From Hexactinellida sp. DTS-2022 (lineage: Eukaryota > Porifera > Hexactinellida): a DNA stretch of 64,000 nt. The translations under genes were made by a program, and so were the position numbers. How positions within the stretch are numbered: position 1 is the stretch's first letter; each line of letters opens with the position of its first letter. The DNA lies in assembly GCA_028753945.1 (NCBI GenBank), contig JAPNXP010000002.1, forward strand, positions 4,402,001 through 4,466,000, given 5' to 3'. Below are positions 44,375 through 54,583 of the stretch, one piece after another. The notes beneath the pieces were generated by a model. That model made no database searches. It was not told the origin of the DNA and saw nothing but the letters and a program-made list of their open reading frames with translations.

Positions 44375-45102
44375 TTAAGGTTAAATTATGGCAGATTCAC
44401 CCAAAAAAACACATGAATTTAGTTTTGAAGTTGGGAGTTTGAATTTTACATATATGATGGAAGACATTTTAGCTATATCGAAACTGAAAACGAAATATAA
44501 TTATCTTCTATAATTCGAAATTATTGGGCTTGCAGTATTATGCTATTACAAAAGTCCCATAGGGGGATCTTTTCAGACTCCACCTGATAAGTGTGTGGTT
44601 TGCAAGATCATTATTTGCTAAAGACCTGAACTGTGTGATCTATCAGATAGATGATCGTTATGGGCGGTTGGTGGGCGGTTTAGAATTTTGATAAGATCTG
44701 AATAAAAAATATTGCGACCTTTTGAAACCAAAAAATGAATAAAAAGGTCATCTTTTTATGCGAAATTTGATTAAATGCTTGATAAATAAAATTCCAAGTC
44801 ATAATTCAATAATGTAAACCGTCTACCAACTCCTTACGCTTATAATCTTTAAATATTGATTCTGAAAAAAAATATTGATGGCCGCATTGCCAAATTACCG
44901 CATAATATCTACCACCACTTTTGGAAATCGCCCTATTGGGAGATTTGTATTAGCCAAATTTTGAAACCGACAAAAAATAAAAAGTATAATAGATAGGGAC
45001 ATTTTCTTTTTGGTTTATTGATTTGTATCGTATAGGTATATATTTCTCACAATTACAGGTTAATACAAGAACTTTCATTCACGTGGGGTAATTTAACCTT
45101 AA
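44375..45102 (+). mobile_element. Family A MITE, full-length, slightly diverged
   Basis: It has TTAA at both ends, the family A termini TTAAGGTTAAATTA and GGGGTAATTTAACCTTAA, and all internal landmarks. It differs more from the consensus than the copies at 41773 and 45716, e.g. GGTGGGCGGTT for GGTGAGTGGTT. Confidence 0.95.
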
Positions 45103-45341
45103 GCATGGACAAACTGGGCACTTGCCCAGGGCCTACCACAATGGGGCCTACCTTTCCTGATGGGTATTTAGTGTTAGCTGATTAGCAGATTGGATAAATA
45201 ATAAATTCTTTCAATAATAGGATGTGTCATTTTTAGATTTATTTTTATCTAGTAAACACGTAACTAAGTTCAGTAAATATTATCTATAAGTTTGTAAACA
45301 TACACAACAAAAGTATTAGCATACCACACAAAGTATTAGCA
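45103..45341. other. Short segment, possible old hAT-type end
   Basis: TGGGCACTTGCCCAGGGCCT and GGGGCCTACC near 45115-45150 have a counterpart GCGCAGGGCCTATA near 49412, beyond element D. They may be the two sides of an older element into which D inserted; no target duplication was resolved. Confidence 0.3.
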
Positions 45342-45715
45342 TACAGTAGAACCTACCCAATCAGGGCAGCCTCGTCCGGAGGGTGCCCGGATTTTAGAAT
45401 TTTCCCGAATCTCGGAAATAACATAGTTTCTATTGTATAATCAAATAGTGTTTATGTTCTGATGTCTCATTACCTGTTGTCTGACCTGATACGCACCTCC
45501 GACATCTGATCTTGGTATAAGTTTAACCAAAGAGTTCAGAAATTTCGAATATAAATCGTATATATAAAGTAGCGAAATTACCATATGGCCAAATCCATAC
45601 CAATATTTACCGCCCAGTTAAGGGTAGTCTACTTTTAGTAACATGTTTAACATACAAATCTGCAAAGATAAACTATATATTTGGAGCTAATTCCCTGAAA
45701 AATGGCGAATTAACT

Positions 45716-46441
45716 TTAAGGTTAAATTACGGCAGATTCACCCAAAAAACACATGAATTTAGTTTTGAAGGTGGGAGTTTGAATTTCACATATATGATGG
45801 AAGAGATTATAGCTATATCGAAACTGAAAACGAAATCTAATTATCTTCTATAAATTCGAAATTATTGGGCTTGCAGTATTATGCTAATACAAAAGTCCCA
45901 TAGGGGGATTTTTTCGACTCCACCTGATAAGTGTGTAGTTTGCAAGATCATTATTTGCTAAAGACCTGTACTGTGTGATCTATCAGAAAGATCATCGTTA
46001 TGGGCGGTTGGTGAGTGGTTTAGAATTTTGATAAGATCTAAATAAAAAATATTGCGACCTTTTGAAACCAAAAAATGATTAAAAAGGTCATCTTTTCATG
46101 CGAAATTTGATAAAATGCTTGATAAAAAAAATTCCAAGTCATAATTCAAAAATGTAAACCGTCTACCTACTCCGTACGCTTATAATCTTTAAATATTGAT
46201 TCTGATGACAAACATTGATAATTGCAATGCCAAATTACCGCATAATATCGACCACCACTTTTGGAAATCGCCCTATGGGAGATTTGTATTAGCCAAATTT
46301 TGAAACCGACAAAAAATAAAAAGTATAATAGATAGGGACATTTTCTTTTTGGTTTATTGATTTGTATCGTATAGGTATATATTTCTCACAATTACAGATT
46401 AATACAAGAACTTTCATTCACGTGGGGTAATTTAACCTTAA
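45716..46441 (+). mobile_element. Family A MITE, full-length, abutting family B
   Basis: Ends and interior are as in the copy at 41773, nearly identical. Its right TTAA (46438-46441) is also the left TTAA of the family B element, so A used the TTAA at the B border as its target (or the reverse). Confidence 0.95.
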
Positions 46442-46779
46442 GGCCAAACTATACTCAAGAATGATTTTGAGATTATGATCTTTTTGGATAGTACCCTATA
46501 AAATAAACCAGCATTTAAAATTTCAGCTGTTTCTGACTCATACTTTCGAAGTTGCGACCTTTTTAGAGCTTAGGAATGTATGCATCATCATCAAAAGCTC
46601 AGTTTTCAAATGGACGATCATAACTTTTGGTCTAGATTTCTCAGATTTGGTTCAATATGCTTGAAACCAAGTTTAAATGAATGAATACATATGTTCCTTT
46701 ATAGAAATACGTTTTTTAACACTTCCGAAAAAAACTTTCAGAGTTACAGCACTTTGAAGTCAGATTTCTACCGCCAACC

Positions 46780-47347
46780 TACACTAACCGGCCAAAAGTA
46801 TTTGAACAGCTATAATTTGTATTCAGACATTTGAGGTTATACCAGCATAATAACATTAGCAGATGCAACAAAATGGCTATTTACATGAAACGATATGTAA
46901 AGTATAATAAAACAGGAAAATTTTCGAATTTAAATTTTTATGGAGGCGTTAAACTCATTAAATATTTAATTAGCTAATTAAATATTTAATTTATTATCAT
47001 TAAGATGCAATGTTAATATATTAATTCTGATAGCAGATTTGAATTCCTCATGGTTAAATGACTCTAAGTGCAAAATTTCAAATCAATCCGTATATTTTCT
47101 ACAGTGATACAGTAACATTTCAATTTGTGCCACTTATGCCACAAGTGGCACGTGGCAGAAACACTTATGCCACTTCAAGGATATTTTATGAATTTATTTG
47201 AAATCATAATATTTTGTGATGTATATCTATAATAAGATATTTATAGTAATTTCAGAGTAGTTTAGATAGCCGTTAATAAGTTACTAGACGAGTATTGTGT
47301 GTGCATTGAAATCTCTGATGTTCAAACACTTTTGGCTGGCCAGTGTA
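46780..47347. mobile_element. Family C Tc1/mariner-type MITE, copy 1
   Basis: It starts TACACTAACCGGCCAAAAGT and ends CTTTTGGCTGGCCAGTGTA. Copy 1 of family B shows the empty site ACCTATAACATT, proving a TA duplication. The interior holds a palindromic cluster around GCCACAAGTGGCACGTGGC. 568 bp including both TA; non-coding. Confidence 0.96.
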
Positions 47348-48423
47348 TAACATTTCGATGTTTGGCAGTCAAAGACTGACTTCAATGGGCTGTTACTCTG
47401 AAAGTTTTAGTCGGAAGTGTTAAAAAACGTATTTCTATAATGGAACATATGTATTCATTCATTCAAACTTGGTTTCGAACATATTGAACCAAATTTGTGG
47501 AATCTAGACCAAAAGTTATAATGGTAGGTTTTTACATACACCACTATTTTGACTCAAATCAAGTGAATTTATATGTTTATAACTATTTTGCAAATGCTTT
47601 CATCCGTTTTTCATATGAGTTGGTAATAGTACATAGATGTGAATACAAAGTTAGTGCTAAGCTCTAGAGTTTATAGTTTTCGAGAAAAATATTTTCAAAA
47701 TCAAAAAATGGGCACACTTTATGCCCATATATGGTCATTTGGAAAAATTGTGCGAGTTAGGGTCTCAAAATGTATTATTGAGGGATAGTAAACCGGGTAT
47801 TGGGATCATTTTGCACTCAAAATATTATTTATTGGTCTACGGGTTACTGAGATTCTAAATAGAAAAGTGAAAGGACCACCCAATGAGTTGAAAGGTCAGA
47901 AAGTTTCAATTGCTTGAGCGTTCACAGTTTTTATCCTAATTGTTTGAAACCAAGTGTAAACTAATGAATATATATTCAATTTGGGAATTACCCTTGATCT
48001 AAACTCTACAATGCGAACTTTCAGAGTTCCAGACCTTTGAAGTCTGACTTGGCACATTGACAATCCAAATCTGACTTTAAATGACTATAAATCAGAATTT
48101 TTCTATTAGAATGTTGAAAATTTTGGTTTAGATCCTAAGTATATATGCAAAGATACTATTGGATGAATAACAACGAAATTGAAAGTAAATTATGGCAGTG
48201 CGAGCCTACAAACCTTTTAACCCATTTGAAAAAGTCACCCTCCATGATGTCCATCACATTCCAGGATCTTATAAAGGTCGCTACAGCAAAACTATGGGTC
48301 AGATTCACCTGAAATTTGAAATGTAGGTATACTTTACAGGGTACTAACCAAAAACAATCGAATCTCAATTTATCTGACGAGCATTGTGGTGCCGTAATTT
48401 AAATTTTCGTCCGAAATTGGCTA

Positions 48424-48991
48424 TACACTAACCGGCCAAAAGTATTTGGACAGCAATAATTTGTATTCAGACATTTGAGTTTATACCAGCATAATAACAA
48501 TAGTAGATTCTACAAAATGGCTATTTACATGAAACGCTATGTAAAGTATATTAAAACAGCAAAATTTTCGAATTTACATTTTTATGGAGGAGTTAAACTC
48601 ATTAAATATATAATTAGCTCATTAAATAATTAATTTGTGATAATTAAGATGAAATGTTAATATATTAATTCTGATAGCAGATTTGAATTCCACATAGTTA
48701 AATTACTCTAAGTGCATAATTTCAAATCAATCCGAATATTTTCTACTGTGATACAGCCACATTTCCATTTGTGCCACTTATGCCACAAGTGGCACGTGGC
48801 AGAAACACTTATGCCACTTCGTGAATATTTTCTAAATTTAATTGAAATCACAATATTTTCATATGTATATCTATAATAAGTTATTTATAGTCATTTCAGA
48901 GTAGTTTAGATAGCCGTTAATAAGTTACCTGATGAATATTGTGTGTGCATTAAAATTCCTATTGTTCAAATACTTTTGGCTGGTCAGTGTA
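48424..48991. mobile_element. Family C Tc1/mariner-type MITE, copy 2
   Basis: Same length and orientation as copy 1, with about ten percent differences by eye. The empty site in family B copy 1 reads GGCTATATAACAG, giving a TA duplication. The GCCACAAGTGGCACGTGGC cluster is conserved. Confidence 0.96.
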
Positions 48992-49215
48992 TAACAGGGA
49001 ATTCCTGGGTCACAGAGCCCTACTGACTTCAAATCTACTCAGAATTCAAAAAAAATTTGCCAGATTATTTACCAGTGTGAAACAAACAGGAAAACGAATT
49101 AAACTCATTTTCACATTTGCAGTATAGTTTGGCCTTAACTTAGTATACAAAAATGTTGCCCGGTTTAAGGAGGTACACGGTTCTGAGATGTCCGAATCTG
49201 GGAGGTTCTACTGTA

Positions 49216-50020
49216 CCACAGTACGTTAGTATGCAACAAATTACATCCATTATAGTAGAATGACTGATACATTATCTAAGGATTTTTGTCTGTCTTTCAA
49301 GCTTGTTTGCATGATCGTTTGTATATATATTATAAATTAATTATTTTTAATTAATAAAAGGAGAAGCCTAACATCTCATCGGTGAAAGAGGGCCTAACAT
49401 CTGATCGATGCGCAGGGCCTATAAAACTCCAAAGACGGCACTGTTTCAGCACGCGTTTTCTCCGTCGTCTTAAGTTCGTTTCGCTTCCGTGTTCGCTTCG
49501 AATATTACGCACCAATCGGATATGCGCTCCTTTTCGGCGACAGGGGGAACTGTGGATGAATGGATGTTGATGTCTGGGTACTAAACAATACTGTAGATTG
49601 CTAGTTTACTGAAAGATCCAACTAAATGGGTTTCTAATTGTTATACAATAGAACACTAAGAACAGATAATAAATAAAAATGTTAATTTGGGCCATCATGT
49701 AGGCTATAACTCGGTTAATGCATACAATCCGTTATTTGTCTTCCATAAGTTATTTCAATCAATTATTATTACAGCATCTTCTATTGGAGGCACTAAAAAT
49801 CAACCAACAACCAAAATATAGTGCCTCCAAGGTGGTCGGCACAGCTATAATTTTCAATTTTTCAATTTCTAATTTTAGCTTCATTTAATTAATATAACAC
49901 AACTCTAACCAATTTTCCGGAATTTATTGAATGTATTATTATGTACCAAAATGCTTCACGAATATCATTATTGCATTGAATCTTTCAGTTATTTCCCTCC
50001 TTCACTTCAGAGGAATCTTC
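49216..50020. other. No gene seen; 12-bp hairpin
   Basis: A perfect inverted pair TTGGAGGCACTA (49784-49795) and TAGTGCCTCCAA (49819-49830) encloses 23 bases. A 62-codon frame at 49382-49570 lacks motifs. Otherwise AT-rich DNA. Confidence 0.55.
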
Positions 50021-50021
50021 C

Positions 50022-50336
50022 ATGGCATGTTTGGAAGAGCAGGCAGACGAGCGCGAAGAAACAGATGGCCAGACAGATGGCCAGACAGCTGACCTGAAAG
50101 ATGACCAGACAGCTGACCAGACAGATTGCCAGACAGCTGACCATACAGATGACCAGACAGCTGACCAGACTAATGGCCAGACAGCTGACCATACAGATGA
50201 CCAGACAGATGGCCAGACAGCTTACCAGACAGATGGCCAGACAGCAGACCTGACAGATGACCAGACAGATGGCCAGACAACTGACCAGACAACTGACCAG
50301 ACAGATGGCCAGACAGCTGGCCTGACAGATGTCTGA
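50022..50336 (+). CDS. Open frame with DQTDGQTA-type tetrapeptide repeats
   Basis: A 104-codon ATG frame starts MACLEEQADEREETDGQTDG and then consists of D-Q-T-x/G-Q-T-x repeats to a TGA at 50334-50336. It is encoded by a 12-bp minisatellite, so long open frames are expected by chance in any phase (the minus strand gives VSCLAIC- and SGHL-type repeats). The non-repeat N-terminus of about 17 residues is acidic and plausible as protein. No splice sites, partner exons or poly(A) signal were convincing. Possibly only a repeat artefact. Confidence 0.25.
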   Translation: MACLEEQADEREETDGQTDGQTADLKDDQTADQTDCQTADHTDDQTADQTNGQTADHTDDQTDGQTAYQTDGQTADLTDDQTDGQTTDQTTDQTDGQTAGLTDV

Positions 50337-50338
50337 CA
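50062..50338. repeat. Minisatellite, 12-bp unit in 24-bp higher order
   Basis: Alternating units GACCAGACAGAT and GGCCAGACAGCT, about 23 units in total, with variants (CATACAGAT, CAGACTAAT). The plus strand is rich in A/G and poor in T. Confidence 0.95.
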
Positions 50339-50344
50339 GATTTA

Positions 50345-50735
50345 AAATTTTGCCAAATCATCGGCTTAGCATCGAATTGTAAGTTAATGTCACCTTAGAG
50401 AAACTATTTGGTCACAATGTGTGAGTATATAGAAGTATTCTAAATAGCCAAACTCACTTGAATACAAGCCAATTCGCTTCAACGTGGATAGCAATTTTCA
50501 ATTCACCGTATGCATATATCGTAAAACAAATATATAATAGTTGCGGTTTCACAAATAATTCTCTAATAAGAAAAGTATAAGAGCTAGAGTCGATTTCTCT
50601 TCGAATAATTATAGCTAATACATTAACCTAAACATTTTTAATCAATATAAATAATTGATTCACGGGGGAAACCTAGCCTTAAAAATTAATTAATAAATTA
50701 GTTAATTAATTAATTAATTAAAATTTATAAATTAA
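50345..50735. other. AT-rich DNA, no gene seen
   Basis: It ends in a low-complexity TTAATTAATTAATTAATTAA run at about 50695-50720. Nothing else was recognised. Confidence 0.5.
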
Positions 50736-50899
50736 TTGATATGTAAGTAATCATTTGTTTCTAAACAAGAACAATTACGACTATCATATTAGTTATCAGA
50801 TCTCAAAATTTGAACAATTCTGCATCAGTAAACCAAAGTTACGTCAATTTAAAAAAATTAATAAATCAGTATTTCATGAACCATGGATTACGAAAAAAT

Positions 50900-51284
50900 C
50901 AAGGTTTAAACCGAATAGTTGCTATCCGATTAGCTAAGAATCGGTCGCTAACCGAAACCCAGTATTATTTGTCATTTTGGGCCGCTTATATATCCATGTC
51001 TACAAATACAACTATTTGCTTGACCTGATAATGATATTTTGTTGAATATATGTTAGTATTCGATTGACAAATTGTACCATTCGGTCAACCGAATAATACT
51101 ATTTGGTCAACCGAATACCAATATGAGATCAGCAAAATATTATCTTCAGGTAAGCCAAATGCTTTTATTTGATGAGCTAAATACATCAGGGTTCATATAA
51201 AACCAATAAACCTGAATTTGGGTAGCGACCGATTCTTAGCTAATCTGCAAGCACTATTCGCTCAACTATTCGGTTTCAACCTTG
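50900..51284. mobile_element. Family K hAT-type MITE, copy 2
   Basis: Ends CAAGGTTTAAACCGAATAG and TTCGGTTTCAACCTTG; the exact 8-bp duplication is GAAAAAAT (50892-50899, 51285-51292). L copies 1 and 2 show the unoccupied site just before CCATGGTTCAT. It is homologous to 17402-17800 in inverted orientation. Confidence 0.93.
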
Positions 51285-51350
51285 GAAAAAATACATATAT
51301 TTGAGTTATATCTATCACAACTCTATATTAACCAAACCAAATATCCAACA

Positions 51351-51504
51351 CAGAGGCATAGCTAGGCCTGTATGAAGGTGCGGCACTGGTAGATTATGGT
51401 TGCGGAATTTCCGCACTATAGTATAATAATAATGGACATTTTTGTGGCCACAAATTTTAGGGTGCGGCATGTGCCCCAAGTGCCGCACCCTGGCTAAGCC
51501 TCTA
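51351..51504. mobile_element. Short hAT-type MITE (family M)
   Basis: 154 bp, starting CAGAGGCATAGCTAGG and ending CCTGGCTAAGCCTCTA. Flanks ATCCAACA and ATCCTACA differ at one base, consistent with an 8-bp duplication. Its ends resemble those of the CAGTGGCGTAGCCAG element at 56740. Confidence 0.82.
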
Positions 51505-51762
51505 ATCCTACATAGTTATTATTTAGTCTAACATCTTCTTGTGAATATTTCCACGATGAAATTTCAACATTTCGAATGAACGAAAGCAAGTGGCAGTTAA
51601 GTGGAGCAGTCCATTTTTATGCTACGTCAGCATAACAAATTCTCAAAATTTTGATTTTTTGATTGAAATCGATTGAGAATACAAAAACATGTCTAAATCC
51701 GAATTTTCACGAAATTTGAAAAATTAGTTCGATCTGTTTTCCTCCTGTTACAACGTGTAGAC

Positions 51763-53279
51763 CAGGGGCCGGCAACCTTTTGAATGAAGTGTGCCAGTTT
51801 ACCTATGATGTCAACATATTAATGACCTTCCGTGCCAAATATAATCCTAATAGTTCTGTCACAGGAAAATTTGTCCCAAAAATAATCCCCGACCAATTTC
51901 ACGGTCAAATTTGGTTCGGTGTGCCAAAATTCGATGGAAAATGGTCCAGGCCTGAACTATTTCGTCCCACAATGGTATCAGTATTTCATTGAAATTTGGT
52001 CATAGGATCATTTTTCCATGGAATAATGGGCACTCGAAGCAAGTTTTCCAGAAATAATAGGTCCGAAGACCTAGATTCCATGGGAAATGCCATTCAATAT
52101 TCCATTCAAAAATGGTTCTAGCACCATTTTTGCAGAGAATATTTGTCCTGGTACTTTCTCCTCTCTTGACGGACCTTCCAACACGGCTAATCAGTTCTTT
52201 CCAGTCATACGCGCTTAAATCTCGTTAAAACAGTTCTTCAATTTATTTTCAACTTATTACTAATTCCATCCCATGGTGGGACAAAACATTTCAGGTTGTG
52301 ACCATTTATCTATAATAAACTTGGTCCATTCGTACCAATTTTCCAAGTGGACCAAAATCTCCGTGACAGTCCTATCTCTTATGTATTTAAGGTTAAATTA
52401 CGGCAGATTCACCCAACAAAACACTTGAATTTAGTTTTGAAGGTGGGAGTTTGAATTTCACATATATGATGGAAGACATAGCTATATCGAAACTGAAAAC
52501 AAAATCTAATTATCTTATATAAATTCGAAATTATTGGGCTTGCAGTATTAGGCTAATACAAAAGTCCCATAGGGGGATTTTTTCAGACTCCACCTGATAA
52601 GTGTGTGGTTTGCAAGATCATTATTTGCTAAAGACCTGTACTGTGTGATCCATCAGATAGATCATCGTTATGGGCGGTTGGTGGGCGGTTTAGAATTTTG
52701 ATAAGCTCTAAATAAAAAATATTGCGACCTTTTGAAACCAAAAAATGAATAAAAAGGTCATCTTTTTATGCGAAATTTGATTAAATGCTTGATGAAAAAA
52801 TTCCAAGTCATAAATTAAAAATGTAAACCGTCTAGCAACTCCTTACGCTTATAATCTTTGAATATTGATTCTGATAACGAACATTGATGGCCGCATTGCC
52901 AAATTACCGCATAATATCTACCACCACTTTTGGAAATCGCCCTATGGGAGATTTGTATTAGCCAAATTTTGAAACCAACAAAAAATAACAAGTATAATAG
53001 ATAGGGACATTTTCTTTTTGGTTTATTGATTTGTATCGTATAGGTATATATTTCTCACAATTACAGATTAATACAAGAACTTTCATTCACGTGGGGTAAA
53101 TTAACCTTAATGACAAGTAATACACTTTATTGGAGTTAAAAATTATGTGTTAGGCTAGCAAAAACAGAGAAATATGAAAATCGTCGACAATGAAGAGTTT
53201 GAGTAAATCACCTAGCGTGCCGTGGAGAAATACTTCGCGTGCCATAAGTGGCACGCGTGCCTAGGTTTGCTGACCCCTG
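51763..53279. mobile_element. hAT-type MITE (family N) carrying a family A insertion
   Basis: It starts CAGGGGCCGGCAACC and ends GGTTTGCTGACCCCTG, with a perfect 8-bp duplication GTGTAGAC (51755-51762, 53280-53287). GTGCCA-type repeats occur near both ends (GCCGTGGAGAAATAC, GTGGCACGCGTGCC). The family A copy occupies 52387-53110. The 70-codon frame at 51780 is not a gene. Confidence 0.93.
52387..53110 (+). mobile_element. Family A MITE, full-length, in family N
   Basis: TTAA at both sides, ends TTAAGGTTAAATTAC and GGGTAAATTAACCTTAA. It is the innermost level of an L > N > A nest. Confidence 0.95.
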
Positions 53280-53665
53280 GTGTAGACTAAATAATCTCTA
53301 TTTAGTATTTCGTTTGACTAATATAGATTTGTGATAGATATAACTCAAATATTTGTATTTTTTCGTAATCCATGCTTCATCAAAAACAAATTTGTCGATT
53401 TTTTAAAAATGATGTAACTTTCGTTTAGTGAATCAGATTTGATCAATTTTTGAGATCTGATAACCAATAAGATAGTCGTCATTGTTCATGTTTATAAACG
53501 AAGGATTACTTACATGTTAATCTCCTGTTTGAATACTATTATTGTGCCCAAATAGGCTTCCATTTCTACTTGATATACATGGTATATCCTTTCAAACTAA
53601 ATGCACATCTGAAAATATGTAGCTCGGAAGTTTGTCCTTCCAATGTATAATTTTGTTAAACAGCA

Positions 53666-53750
53666 GGAAATTAACGTGCATGAAATTAACGCGAAGGAAA
53701 TTAACGCGATTTGGAGAAATTCGCGTTAATTTCATGGCGCGTTAATTTCC
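53666..53750. repeat. 85-bp hairpin MITE-like repeat
   Basis: The arms begin GGAAATTAACGTGCATGAAA and end CATGGCGCGTTAATTTCC; about 29 bases pair with one or two mismatches. Each arm contains two AAATTAACGCG motifs. No clear target duplication. Confidence 0.8.
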
Positions 53751-53759
53751 ATTAATAAG

Positions 53760-54238
53760 GTATAACATTTGTTTAGCAATTAAAACATTTTAAGTTAGTT
53801 TAAATCAAAGTATAAATACAGTTTCAATTCTCCCATCACTTTAATACAATGCGGACAGACACACATACAGACACACAACAACGAGATTAGATATTACGAG
53901 CCCATGGTGTCGTTCGCTTCGCGACGGAACACTCTCTCACAAAGGGCGCTTCACGAACTTTGTTCGTTCATAGTGGACATTATGTAATACAAATGACGGC
54001 AACCTCGCGGCCTTACTCACCGTGAGGTAAAACAGAATTGATTAAACCCCTCACAGATTTAATGAAAGTGTATTCCTTCTGTTTGCACTTCCCCAATGTT
54101 TATTTCACTAGAATTTCAATATTCAAATTACATTTCATCTTAGTGATATTATAGAATTTATTTATGTTTGAATTAATTAAAGATAAATTACTTGTAGATG
54201 TTGTAAAAGTAAAGATTTCAAAGTATAGTCGACTTTAA
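53760..54238. other. No gene seen
   Basis: A GC-richer patch at 53895-54010 (GTCGTTCGCTTCGCGACGG) resembles the ends of other repeats here (33722, 44265). The remainder is AT-rich. Confidence 0.4.
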
Positions 54239-54239
54239 A

Positions 54240-54472
54240 AAATAACAAAAAGAAACTAATACATAAAAACGACTCAACTAATAAATCTAACGAAACAAAC
54301 TAATAAATAAAAACGAATAAACTAATAAATCTAACGCAACAAACTAATCCATAAAAACGAATAATCTAATAAATCTAACTCAACAAACTAATACATAAAA
54401 ACGAATAAACTAATAAATCTAACTAAATAAACTAATAGATAAAAACGACTAAACTAATAAATCTAACGCTAG
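54240..54472. repeat. Tandem repeat, unit about 45 bp
   Basis: Four to five units built on AAACGAATAAACTAATAAAT and CTAACG(A/C)AACAAACTAAT. The last unit ends at CTAACGCTAGTTCAC. Confidence 0.85.
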
Positions 54473-54583
54473 TTCACTCGAATTGGATGGGAAGCGTGTA
54501 ATATAGAGCCTAGATTAATATCAGCAGTTATGTTATATTGATATACTTTACCCGTTGAATACATTTCAAGCATATGAGGCATT

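Larger units (their letters stand above)
46438..49139. mobile_element. Family B element, copy 2, carrying two family C insertions
   Basis: Ends TTAAGGCCAAACTATACT on both sides. It aligns with copy 1 (22526-24095) over its whole length; the 1.1-kb excess is two 568-bp family C elements. Outside those inserts the copies differ only by scattered substitutions, e.g. CTCAGATTTGG for CATAGATTTGG. Confidence 0.95.
45342..49215. mobile_element. Tigger-like MITE (family D) hosting four nested elements
   Basis: The ends CAGTAGAACCTACCC and GGGAGGTTCTACTG are inverted and flanked by TA (45342-45343, 49214-49215), as in pogo/Tigger-type MITEs. The subterminal parts share GTGCCCGGAT/GTTGCCCGG-type motifs. 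Without the insertions at 45716-49139 the element is only about 450 bp. Insertions: family A, family B, and two family C copies within B. Confidence 0.87.
50740..53520. mobile_element. Family L fold-back element with nested K, M, N and A insertions
   Basis: The left part (50740-51754) is the reverse complement of the L copies at 19445 and 24646, starting ATGTAAGTAATC. After the N insertion the right part (53288-53520) is again L sequence but in the opposite sense, ending GATTACTTACAT. The element is therefore a partial palindrome with inverted ends. Insertions: K (50900-51284), M (51351-51504), N (51763-53279) and A within N. Confidence 0.8.

Noticed and set aside
50022-50336. 104-codon frame of DQTDGQTA repeats as a structural or silk-like protein
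   Set aside because: It lies in a 12-bp minisatellite, where open frames arise automatically on both strands; there is no promoter, splice or poly(A) support. Listed only as a low-confidence CDS.
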